This document shows, in pieces, positions 1 to 5,156 of a stretch of DNA of 5,156 nucleotides. The position numbers were made by a program, and so were the translations under genes. Each line of letters opens with the position of its first letter. Positions within the stretch are counted from its first letter, which is position 1. The DNA lies in assembly GCA_013043915.1 (NCBI GenBank), contig JABEVH010000082.1, positions 1 to 5,156 on the forward strand, in the 5' to 3' direction. The notes below the pieces were generated by a model. The model saw nothing but the letters and a program-made list of their open reading frames with translations, was not told where the DNA came from and searched no databases. The stretch is from Pseudomonadales bacterium (GTDB taxonomy: Bacteria; Pseudomonadota; Gammaproteobacteria; Pseudomonadales; Moraxellaceae).

Positions 1-1
1 G

Positions 2-607
2 GATATACCGGCTATGTTGATTCCTGAATGGCTTAAGTCACTGGAACGACTGGAGCAAGAAGTTCTCTGGATTCAGCATCGTTTTGAAGAGCATGGTGGT
101 ATGCAGGACCGCTTTTTAGGCACGGGCTGTGTAACCCCCGAACTGGCCGAGTCCTTGGGCCTGTCAGGCCTTGCAGGTCGCGCCAGCGGTCAGAATTATG
201 ACATCCGGGTTGATACAGGTATGGCACCTTATGCTCAGTTGAATCTGCACAAACAGGTGCGTAGGGAAGGTGATGTTGCAGCCCGTGTGCAGATACGGTT
301 TGCTGAGCTGTTGAGTTCTATTCAGCTGACAGGTCAGCTACTGGCGACACTGCCACCAGGCCCGGTCATGGTCACTATGCCTGGGCACCTGGTCGATGGC
401 CATGGTCATGGATGGGTTGAAGGTTGGCGAGGCGGGGTACTGGTGAGCGTTTATATACACGCCAATGCCTTGCAGCGCGTGCATGTGCAAGATCCTTCCT
501 GGCAGAACTGGCCCGTGCTGGAACACGCCATCATGGACAATATCGTGGCTGATTTTCCGCTGATTAACAAATCATTCAACCTGGCTTATGCGGGGCATGA
601 TCTCTGA
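2..607 (+). CDS. Group-4 hydrogenase-like / NuoD-like large subunit (HyfG/HycE family, Ehr type), C-terminal part
   Basis: This is the catalytic-fold large subunit of a membrane-bound complex related to hydrogenase-4, formate hydrogenlyase and complex I. The reading frame is open to the left edge (Asp-Ile-Pro-Ala before the first Met at 14). Family members run to about 400-550 residues, so the N-terminal half is outside and the Met at 14 is probably internal. Numbering from that Met, recognisable family blocks are SGLAGRASG (51-59) with DIR at 63-65, GDVAARV (86-92), GWVEGWRGG (133-141), DPSWQNWP (160-167) and the tail NKSFNLAYAGHDL (185-197). True [NiFe] hydrogenases carry DPCxxC at this tail; here the aligned stretch has no cysteine, so a Ni-Fe centre is unlikely. 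The upstream CxxC pair cannot be checked. I infer an Ehr-type, non-hydrogenase subunit acting at the inner membrane. It overlaps the next gene by one base (TGATG), which suggests translational coupling. Confidence 0.88.
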   Translation, partial: DIPAMLIPEWLKSLERLEQEVLWIQHRFEEHGGMQDRFLGTGCVTPELAESLGLSGLAGRASGQNYDIRVDTGMAPYAQLNLHKQVRREGDVAARVQIRFAELLSSIQLTGQLLATLPPGPVMVTMPGHLVDGHGHGWVEGWRGGVLVSVYIHANALQRVHVQDPSWQNWPVLEHAIMDNIVADFPLINKSFNLAYAGHDL

Positions 608-1116
608 TGTGGCGTAGAGCACGTAAACTTATACAGTTAGGTAACCTGACGGAGACCCGTGCTCAGGATGCCGATCATGAGGTGCAGCATAGCAATCTGA
701 ACAGAATACTGGGCAGAGCGCTGGCGATACGTCTGGTCGATGCCGGGTCTTGCAACGGCTGCGAGCTGGAAATCCAGGCCCTTAATAATCCTTATTATAA
801 TCTGGAAGGTATGGGGATACGCTTTGTTGCAAGCCCTCGACATGCTGATCTCCTGATGGTGACCGGCCCGGTGAGTCGCGCGATGATAACGGCGCTACGA
901 CGCACTTATGAGGCCATGCCTGAGCCTAAACTGGTGCTGGCGGTGGGGCAATGTACCCGTGATGGTGGTATGTTTGGCAGCAATTATGCCTGCCAGGGCG
1001 GAGTGGGTGATTTATTGCCGGTGGATGCATACGTTAATGGCTGTCCTCCCTCACCGCATGCGTTATTAGAGGCTATACTGGAATTAGTCGGGCGGCGCTT
1101 GGTTGATGTCCGCTAG
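607..1116 (+). CDS. Hydrogenase-4/NuoB-like [4Fe-4S] small subunit (HyfI/HycG family)
   Basis: This 169-residue subunit should pass electrons through one [4Fe-4S] cluster, equivalent to N2 of complex I, at its interface with the large subunit encoded just upstream. All four expected ligands are present: C49 and C52 in GSCNGCELE, C116 in GQC, and C146 in GCPPSP. The CxxC spacing of the first pair is hydrogenase-like; NuoB of complex I has adjacent cysteines. An extra cysteine, C129, is not an expected ligand. The basic N-terminus (RRARKLIQLGNLTE) resembles the start of HycG/NuoB relatives, which supports the ATG at 607. That ATG overlaps the preceding stop as TGATG. The Shine-Dalgarno is weak (GGGG at 592-595), so coupled translation is likely. 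The protein is shorter than E. coli HycG or HyfI (roughly 250 residues) and lacks their C-terminal extension. The adjacency of G-like and I-like genes with no ferredoxin-like HyfH gene between them suits an Ehr arrangement. Confidence 0.93.
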   Translation: MWRRARKLIQLGNLTETRAQDADHEVQHSNLNRILGRALAIRLVDAGSCNGCELEIQALNNPYYNLEGMGIRFVASPRHADLLMVTGPVSRAMITALRRTYEAMPEPKLVLAVGQCTRDGGMFGSNYACQGGVGDLLPVDAYVNGCPPSPHALLEAILELVGRRLVDVR

Positions 1117-1133
1117 TAAATTCCGTATTGGCT

Positions 1134-1149
1134 GAGGATGTGATGCGTG
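1134..1149 (+). promoter_or_regulatory. Ribosome binding site and GTG start of the chemoreceptor, with a competing ATG
   Basis: GAGG at 1134-1137 lies 9 bases before the GTG at 1147. An in-frame TGA at 1141-1143 rules out any upstream start, and the next in-frame Met is near residue 66, inside the helical region, so GTG is the best start. The same GAGG lies 5 bases before an out-of-frame ATG at 1143, which opens a six-codon frame (MRVLEK) ending at 1161-1163. This could compete with or tune initiation. Confidence 0.55.
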
Positions 1150-2259
1150 TTCTGGAAAAATGATGTACGTGAACGTGATTTGCAGATTACGAAGATTAAG
1201 GATGAAAATTCCCGCCTGCAAAGGGCACTTGATGCAGCCAAACAAGCCTTGACGCTGTCGGAGTCTCAGACTTCGCAATGTGAAGCGCATGCGCAAGGTA
1301 CGACGGATCTGTTGTCCAACCTGTCGAGTTTTGCTGAGTCCATGACCGAGACCCAGAAGTCCTTAGGCATGCTGGCAGGGACCATGCGTAAGGAAAAAGA
1401 GCACGCCGTCTCAGGCCAGGAACTTTCAGCGGATAGTCGCAAGGTAATCGATCAGATCGCCGATAATTTATCTCGGTTAGCTGATTCTTCACGCGATACC
1501 GCCATGACGGTAGAAAAACTTGATCATCGTGCGCATCAGGTTGGTGATATTTTGCAAATGATCAAAGATATCGCCGACCAAACCAACCTGTTGGCCCTGA
1601 ACGCTGCCATTGAAGCTGCTCGCGCTGGAGAACAGGGTAGGGGGTTTGCTGTGGTTGCCGATGAAGTCAGAAATTTGGCCAAAAGAACAGCACAGGCCAC
1701 CACCAATATATCAGGGCTGGTACAACAGATTCGTGATGACAGTGACCTTAGTCGAACCCGGATGAATGAACTCTCTGTCCAGGCCTCTTCCTACAGCCAG
1801 GATGGAAAGGCTGCATCGCTGACCATGCATAAGTTGCTGGATATGTCCTCTGATATGGAACAGGCCATCGCAGCCTCAGCCCTGCGCGGGTTTTGTGAGC
1901 TGGCCAAGGTCGATCATATCATCTACAAGTTTCGCGTCTATCAAGTGTTGCTCAATCTGTCCAATGAGGAAGAAGGTCAGTTTGCTTCCCACAAAGCTTG
2001 CCGCCTGGGGCAATGGTACTATGAGGGTGAGGGTAAGGCATGTTTCTCGCAACTGCCCGGGTATAGGGACATTGAGATACCTCATGTCAGGGTACATGAA
2101 GCTGCGCTGGCCGCACTCAGAGCGTACCGGCGAGGAGATCAGGCTACAGCTGTCAAGGAAGTTTCCAGCATGGAAGCGGCCAGTATGCAGGTTTTGCAAG
2201 GACTGGAAAAAATGGCACTTAGTGGCGAGCATGACAGCAAGATTTTGTGCGTGCATTAA
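1147..2259 (+). CDS. Cytoplasmic methyl-accepting chemotaxis protein with C-terminal CZB zinc-binding domain
   Basis: This is a soluble chemoreceptor that should control CheA-CheW kinase activity in cytoplasmic arrays. No membrane segment or HAMP domain is visible in its 370 residues. Residues 1-45 look like an N-terminal coiled coil. The signalling hairpin occupies about 55-245, with the near-invariant tip DIADQTNLLALNAAIEAARA at 141-160 followed by GEQGRGFAVVADEVRNLAKR. The arms are short, suggesting one of the short-heptad classes. Residues about 246-350 form a chemoreceptor zinc-binding (CZB) domain matching the Hxx[WFYL]-Cx[L]Gx[W]-HxxxH pattern: H257 with Y260, C285 in CRLGQW, and H313 with H317. 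TlpD of Helicobacter has the same layout, and CZB proteins are reported to sense zinc and hypochlorite through the zinc-bound cysteine. The stimulus here is inferred. There is no CheR-docking pentapeptide; the protein ends LCVH. The gene starts 30 bases after the Fe-S subunit gene and ends 11 bases before another CZB gene. Confidence 0.95.
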   Translation: MFWKNDVRERDLQITKIKDENSRLQRALDAAKQALTLSESQTSQCEAHAQGTTDLLSNLSSFAESMTETQKSLGMLAGTMRKEKEHAVSGQELSADSRKVIDQIADNLSRLADSSRDTAMTVEKLDHRAHQVGDILQMIKDIADQTNLLALNAAIEAARAGEQGRGFAVVADEVRNLAKRTAQATTNISGLVQQIRDDSDLSRTRMNELSVQASSYSQDGKAASLTMHKLLDMSSDMEQAIAASALRGFCELAKVDHIIYKFRVYQVLLNLSNEEEGQFASHKACRLGQWYYEGEGKACFSQLPGYRDIEIPHVRVHEAALAALRAYRRGDQATAVKEVSSMEAASMQVLQGLEKMALSGEHDSKILCVH

Positions 2260-2270
2260 GGTAATGGCCG

Positions 2271-2702
2271 ATGAGTTGGGTAAGCAGAAAGGGTCAAGGT
2301 AAAAATTCTGGTGATGAGCAAACCCAGGCGTTTAGCCTGGCTAGCCGGAGCCTAGATGTTGACCTGGCTATAGATGCTCATAAAGACTGGAGTGATAGTC
2401 TTTTTGCTTCCTTGCACAAGGATGCAGGGAAAACCCTGGATATTCAGGTTATCGGCTGTGCTGACTGCTGCGATCTGGGCCAATGGATACATCACGGCGA
2501 TGGTGATCGATACCTGAAAAGTTATATGACCTTCGTCAATCTGCGCAAGACGCATCAGCAATTTCATCAGACGGCTGCACAGGTAGTTATCGAATTTCAG
2601 CAAGGCCATACTGACCAAGCGATGCAACTTCTGCATGGACATTTTCATGAACTTAGCCAGGAAATCATCCGTTCCCTGAAAAACATCAAAGTCATTTATT
2701 AA
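2271..2702 (+). CDS. Stand-alone CZB (chemoreceptor zinc-binding) domain protein
   Basis: This 143-residue soluble protein is essentially a single CZB domain, a four-helix bundle that binds one zinc. Residues 1-27 are polar and probably disordered. The full pattern is visible: H37 with W40, C67 in CDLGQW, and H95 with H99 in HQQFH. The spacings (26 residues W40 to C67, 22 residues W72 to H95) fall within those known for the family. C63 and C66 lie just before the ligand C67 (sequence CADCCDLG); they are absent from the chemoreceptor's CZB domain next door and could add redox or metal sensitivity. No output domain is attached, so it may act by binding a partner such as the upstream receptor, buffering zinc, or sensing oxidants; this is inference. 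The ATG at 2271 is preceded by AAGG (2258-2261), which overlaps the receptor's stop. An earlier ATG at 2264 is out of frame. The stop shares a TTAA with the converging ClC gene. Confidence 0.88.
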   Translation: MSWVSRKGQGKNSGDEQTQAFSLASRSLDVDLAIDAHKDWSDSLFASLHKDAGKTLDIQVIGCADCCDLGQWIHHGDGDRYLKSYMTFVNLRKTHQQFHQTAAQVVIEFQQGHTDQAMQLLHGHFHELSQEIIRSLKNIKVIY

Positions 2703-4042
2703 TCGGTGCGTGGCACGTACCGTTCTGCCAAACTATGGTATAGCGCTGGCGTCAGCCCTCGTGACACTAAGCTTGCCAGTAAAGTGACCGCCACCAGACT
2801 GATCACCAGTTCGTGGCCATCGATCATCTCCATCACAATGATGGTTGCGGTGATGGGGGATTGCGTCACGGCAGCCAGAAAGCCGGCCATACATAAGGCG
2901 TAGATGATTTCATGCATGGAAGGAGTGCCTACCCAAGCGAGTAAGTCTTGCCCAATACCTGCACCTATAGCCAATGAAGGGGCAAAAATACCGCCAGGTA
3001 CGCCGCTGTGAAATGAAAGCGCGGTTGCCATGGCCTTAAAGGGGGCGTAATACCAGGCAACCGGATGACCGTCCATGAGCATGGCGCGGGTCACATCATA
3101 ACCTGATCCCTGTACGCTGCCATGACTGAGCAGACCGAGCAGGCTAATAGCTAAGCCGCATAGACCGGCAAAAAGCATAGGATGTTGCTTGTGTAGCGTA
3201 TGTAAAGAAGGCAGCACCTTGATGCCTGACCAGAGCAGAGTGCGGCTGAACAGGCCCCCCGCTATACCGCATACCAACGCTGAAATGAGTACAGGGATGA
3301 TCATCGCCGCAGAAGGATTCTGAATGCGCACATGACCAAAATACAGGTAATTGCCCTGCAATGAGATCGATACCATGCCGGCGATAACGATGGCGGTAAG
3401 TAGTACACGCTGGGTACGTTGCTCAAACTGTCTAGCCAGTTCCTCGATGGCAAACATGATACCTGCCAGAGGGGTGTTAAAGGCAGCTGCAATGCCAGCA
3501 GCACCTCCGGCCAATATTAGCTCATGCGCGCTGATACGACTGCGCACGGGTAACCAACGACGCATCCCATACATGATGGCTGCGCCGATTTGTACGCAAG
3601 GTCCTTCACGACCGGTTGAAAAACCAGTTGCCATGGCCGCGGAACCCAAGAAAATCTTGCCTACCACGATAGGCCAGGAGATCAGTTGATCAATCTGGGC
3701 TGGATTCTCTTCATGCAAGCAGGCTATGACCTGGGGAATGCCGCTGCCTTCGGCCCCACGAAAACCTAAGCGCATGACGGCGACAATCAGCAGGCCTCCT
3801 ACGGGGGGCAAGAGCAGTGAGATGATAAAGAACTTATGCTGCATATGTGTATAGACATGCAGGGCAAGATCAGTTAACCGTACAAATCCAACGATGATCA
3901 GGGCGCTGAGCGCAGCGGCACTCCATACGACCAAGCGTTCTAGCCAGGGCTCAGCTTGGTGCAACCGAAAGTGCAGAATAAAGACCCGCACATCGCGCCC
4001 AATACGGTTTAATCTAGGTTGTTGATCATGCATGGCAGGCAT
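2699..4042 (-). CDS. ClC-family chloride channel / H+-Cl- exchanger
   Basis: This is a polytopic inner-membrane ClC transporter moving chloride (or a similar anion), probably in exchange for protons. With Met at 4042 as residue 1 it has 447 residues, a normal family length. Filter and gate motifs are in order: GSGIPQ (99-104), GREGP (144-148) with the gating Glu at 146, FNTPLAGIMFAIEE (188-201), GGIFAP (350-355) and the LY pair with Tyr 435 near the C-terminus. E146, E201 and Y435 correspond to E148, E203 and Y445 of E. coli ClC; the retained internal proton glutamate favours an exchanger over a channel. No C-terminal CBS domains follow. The open frame extends to a TTG at 4171, but those 43 extra residues look unlike the family and would run through a candidate promoter. 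Met at 4033 is an alternative start. Neither Met has a good Shine-Dalgarno, so the start is uncertain. The stop overlaps that of the converging CZB gene. Confidence 0.93.
   Translation of the reverse strand: MPAMHDQQPRLNRIGRDVRVFILHFRLHQAEPWLERLVVWSAAALSALIIVGFVRLTDLALHVYTHMQHKFFIISLLLPPVGGLLIVAVMRLGFRGAEGSGIPQVIACLHEENPAQIDQLISWPIVVGKIFLGSAAMATGFSTGREGPCVQIGAAIMYGMRRWLPVRSRISAHELILAGGAAGIAAAFNTPLAGIMFAIEELARQFEQRTQRVLLTAIVIAGMVSISLQGNYLYFGHVRIQNPSAAMIIPVLISALVCGIAGGLFSRTLLWSGIKVLPSLHTLHKQHPMLFAGLCGLAISLLGLLSHGSVQGSGYDVTRAMLMDGHPVAWYYAPFKAMATALSFHSGVPGGIFAPSLAIGAGIGQDLLAWVGTPSMHEIIYALCMAGFLAAVTQSPITATIIVMEMIDGHELVISLVAVTLLASLVSRGLTPALYHSLAERYVPRTD
2704..2722. terminator. Possible hairpin at the convergent gene junction
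   Basis: The sequence can fold into an 8-pair stem (CGGTGCGT against ACGTACCG, one G-U pair on the plus strand) with a 3-base loop. It lies 2 bases after the plus-strand CZB gene and inside the last codons of the minus-strand ClC gene. The plus-strand tail is only GTTCTG and the minus-strand tail is ATTAATAAAT, so neither is a classic T-run. It may help stop transcription from one or both sides, or simply reflect the codons there. Confidence 0.3.
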
Positions 4043-4297
4043 AACTGAACGAGAATTAACCGCAATATTAGCATGTTGAATGTAATAGCTACCTATAATC
4101 CAGTGATGATTGCTCGAGAAGGTCGGGTTGCTGGAAGTGAGTCGGTGGGTCCATTGTATAGACGGGAACAAATAACCTGGAAAGGTGCTGCCTATGCGTC
4201 AACACTCTCATTTTGTCATGTATGGATGGCAGTTATCTTATTTCACCCAATGGCGCGAGAATCTTCTGGATTTATTCATGGGGATGTTTAGATAAAC
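4043..4297. other. Intergenic region between ClC and rubredoxin genes
   Basis: These 255 bases separate the rubredoxin stop from the likely ClC start. I find no tRNA, no convincing coding frame and no strong terminator after the rubredoxin gene. It holds the weak minus-strand promoter candidate described separately. A TTGACG (minus strand, 4197-4202) resembles a -35 box but has no good -10 box at the proper distance. Up to 43 codons next to the ClC gene (4043-4171) are open in the ClC frame and could be translated from a TTG. Confidence 0.5.
4155..4183 (-). promoter_or_regulatory. Candidate sigma-70 promoter for the ClC gene
   Basis: On the minus strand, TTTCCA (4178-4183) and TATACA (4155-4160) are separated by 17 bases; each matches four of six consensus positions. 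It would give a leader of about 105-110 bases before the Met at 4042. The match is modest and could be chance in a 255-base gene-free stretch. Confidence 0.22.
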
Positions 4298-4462
4298 TTA
4301 GCATTCAATCATTTCGAAATCTTCCTTACCTATGCCGCAGTCGGGACAAACCCACCCGGCAGGAACGTCAGCCCAGCGTGTTCCCGCAGGGATGCCTTCT
4401 GCGGGCATCCCTGTCGCTTCATCATAAATAAATCCACAAACGATGCATTGATAACGTTTCAT
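4298..4462 (-). CDS. rubA: Rubredoxin (probable electron donor to AlkB)
   Basis: This is a 54-residue, one-iron electron carrier of the cytoplasm. The Fe(Cys)4 ligands are C6 and C9 (CIVCG) and C39 and C42 (CPDCG), with the usual aromatic core residues Y4, Y13, W30, W37 and F49. It should pass electrons from an NAD(P)H-rubredoxin reductase, not encoded here, to the diiron site of the alkane hydroxylase whose gene lies just upstream. CPDCGIGKEDFEM resembles rubredoxins of the AlkG2 or Pseudomonas RubA type that support alkane hydroxylation; I judge this by recall, not alignment. The ATG at 4462 has AGGAAGAG (4471-4478) 8 bases upstream. An in-frame ATG at 4492 is rejected because it lies inside a terminator-like hairpin and adds 10 residues outside the fold. 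The last residue is an unusual cysteine, C54. The gene begins 73 bases after the alkB stop. Confidence 0.95.
   Translation of the reverse strand: MKRYQCIVCGFIYDEATGMPAEGIPAGTRWADVPAGWVCPDCGIGKEDFEMIEC
4387..4413. repeat. Perfect inverted repeat inside the rubredoxin gene
   Basis: CAGGGATGCC (4387-4396) and GGCATCCCTG (4404-4413) are perfect inverted arms of 10 bases around a 7-base loop. An overlapping pair, CCCGCAG (4383-4389) and CTGCGGG (4399-4405), gives a competing hairpin. Both arise over the codons for the repetitive peptide GMPAEGIPAGT, so the symmetry may be partly a by-product of the protein sequence, although the exact match depends on codon choice. Confidence 0.6.
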
Positions 4463-4483
4463 GGTAGCTACTCTTCCTGATCT

Positions 4484-4515
4484 AAAAACCATGAGGAGGG
4501 GTGAGTCCTCATGGT
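4484..4515 (-). terminator. Rho-independent terminator or attenuator between alkB and the rubredoxin gene
   Basis: A perfect 10-pair stem (ACCATGAGGA at 4488-4497, TCCTCATGGT at 4506-4515) encloses an 8-base loop. On the minus strand it is followed directly by a run of five T (4484-4488, the last one in the stem). It starts about 20 bases after the alkB stop and ends 21 bases before the rubredoxin ATG. Only about 20 bases lie between the alkB stop and the stem, so the rubredoxin gene has little room for its own promoter there and may depend on readthrough. Confidence 0.75.
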
Positions 4516-4535
4516 CAGCTTATGTGACTTAATGA

Positions 4536-5156
4536 TTATGATACGGCCTGGGTGAGAGCATCTTCCTGAGCTGCTGTTGAGGCAGCGAGTTGCTCATACT
4601 TTTTCATCAGTTCTTCACGACGATCAGGATCCATATTGATTTTACTCAGATCCCCCTTGTAGTGTTCAATGACCCGGCGATCCATCAGCTCAAACCATAG
4701 CGATGGCAGATAGGCAGGCAATAGCATGGAGGCATACCCGCCAGGGAGTTGCGGTGAATTTTCAAAATGACGCAAGGCCTGGAAGCTGCGCGCTGGGTAG
4801 GCATGATGATCCGAGTGGCGTTGTAGTTGGTACAGCACCAGATTGGTCACCACATAGTTGCTGTTCCAACTATGCTCCGGTGAAGTGCGTTCGTATTTGC
4901 CCTGCTCATCCTTTTGCCGCAGCAAGCCATAATGCTCAATGTAGTTCACCACCTCAAGCAAGCTGGCGCCATAAACCCCCTGAGCCACCAGGAAGGGGAT
5001 GGCGCGAGGCCCACAGATCAGGGTCGTGGTTCCCACAAAGCCTGCAGTAATGGCCCAGCCTTGCAGGAGTTCGTTTTCAAGACACCAAATGCCTTTGCCC
5101 TTGCGTTCCATTCTGTTGGTTTCGACTTCAGTCGCAGGTTTTATCGCACCCTTCAC
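4536..5156 (-). CDS. alkB: Alkane 1-monooxygenase AlkB, C-terminal part
   Basis: AlkB is an integral-membrane non-haem diiron enzyme that hydroxylates the terminal carbon of medium-chain alkanes using O2 and electrons from rubredoxin. The visible 206 residues are the C-terminal half; the family is about 400 residues, and the frame runs off the right edge (its first codon there is GTG, read as internal Val). Numbering from that codon, the AlkB signature NYIEHYGLLR is at 71-80 and the third histidine box LQRHSDHHA at 111-119, followed by YPARSFQALR. These separate AlkB from fatty-acid desaturases and from xylene monooxygenase-type relatives with fair confidence. The first two histidine boxes lie outside the window. 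A hydrophobic stretch around 33-66 would be a membrane segment. The C-terminus (about 175-206) is polar and Ala/Gln-rich. The rubredoxin gene follows on the same strand after a terminator-like hairpin. Confidence 0.95.
   Translation of the reverse strand: MKGAIKPATEVETNRMERKGKGIWCLENELLQGWAITAGFVGTTTLICGPRAIPFLVAQGVYGASLLEVVNYIEHYGLLRQKDEQGKYERTSPEHSWNSNYVVTNLVLYQLQRHSDHHAYPARSFQALRHFENSPQLPGGYASMLLPAYLPSLWFELMDRRVIEHYKGDLSKINMDPDRREELMKKYEQLAASTAAQEDALTQAVS

Noticed and set aside
1876..2302. Open frames of 126 residues (minus) and 135 residues (plus, 1895-2302) over the end of the chemoreceptor gene
   Set aside because: Both lie over the CZB domain, which is strongly conserved in the receptor frame; neither translation resembles a known family or has a good ribosome site.
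3351..3689. A 112-residue plus-strand open frame
   Set aside because: It is the antisense of the ClC filter and gate region, so it is a shadow of a well-supported gene.
4094..4099. Perfect TATAAT on the plus strand
   Set aside because: No acceptable -35 box lies 16-18 bases upstream and no plus-strand gene follows it.
4073..4431. Two 72-residue plus-strand open frames (4073-4291 and 4213-4431)
   Set aside because: No Shine-Dalgarno was seen for the first and no recognisable domain in either; the second runs antisense through the rubredoxin gene.
4463..4492. Ten-residue N-terminal extension of rubredoxin from an ATG at 4492
   Set aside because: The ATG lies inside the terminator stem, while the ATG at 4462 has a good Shine-Dalgarno and matches the normal rubredoxin start.
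4703..5050. A 115-residue plus-strand open frame
   Set aside because: It is antisense to the conserved AlkB histidine-box region and shows no family features.
1..5156. Search for CRISPR arrays, insertion sequences, tRNA genes or long direct repeats
   Set aside because: Reading both strands by eye gave no repeated spacer-like units, transposase motifs, cloverleaf pattern or long direct repeats.

Overview
The window is about 5.2 kb of dense proteobacterial chromosome with moderate GC. The genes suggest a Gram-negative, probably beta- or gammaproteobacterial, respiratory organism. Pointers are a group-4-hydrogenase-like membrane complex, a soluble chemoreceptor with a zinc-binding CZB domain, a ClC transporter, and an AlkB alkane hydroxylase with rubredoxin. 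No marker gene allows a firmer assignment. I see no mobile element, CRISPR array, tRNA or rRNA.

Left half, plus strand (1-2702). Four co-directional genes are packed tightly. They are the C-terminal part of a HyfG/HycE/NuoD-like large subunit (cut by the left edge), a HyfI/HycG/NuoB-like Fe-S subunit overlapping it by 1 base, a 370-residue cytoplasmic methyl-accepting chemotaxis protein ending in a CZB domain, and a 143-residue stand-alone CZB protein. The gaps after the first pair are 30 and 11 bases, so one transcript is plausible. The large subunit lacks the C-terminal DPCxxC motif that binds Ni-Fe in true hydrogenases, while the small subunit keeps its four [4Fe-4S] cysteines. This fits an energy-converting-hydrogenase-related (Ehr) complex that moves electrons and probably ions without making or consuming H2. 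Next to it lie two proteins with complete CZB zinc-site patterns, a fold known to sense zinc and reactive chlorine or redox state.

Right half, minus strand (2699-5156). A ClC-family chloride transporter converges on the CZB gene so tightly that the stop codons share one TTAA. About 255 bases without a clear gene separate it from a 54-residue rubredoxin. Upstream of the rubredoxin, in transcription order, is alkB, cut by the right edge. AlkB hydroxylates terminal carbons of alkanes, and rubredoxin is its usual electron donor. A strong hairpin followed by a T-run lies between alkB and the rubredoxin gene and may set their expression ratio.

The most notable points are the non-hydrogenase Ehr module beside a two-protein CZB sensory pair, a cysteine-enriched stand-alone CZB protein, the terminator-like hairpin inside the alkB-rubredoxin pair, and the shared TTAA stop at the convergent junction.
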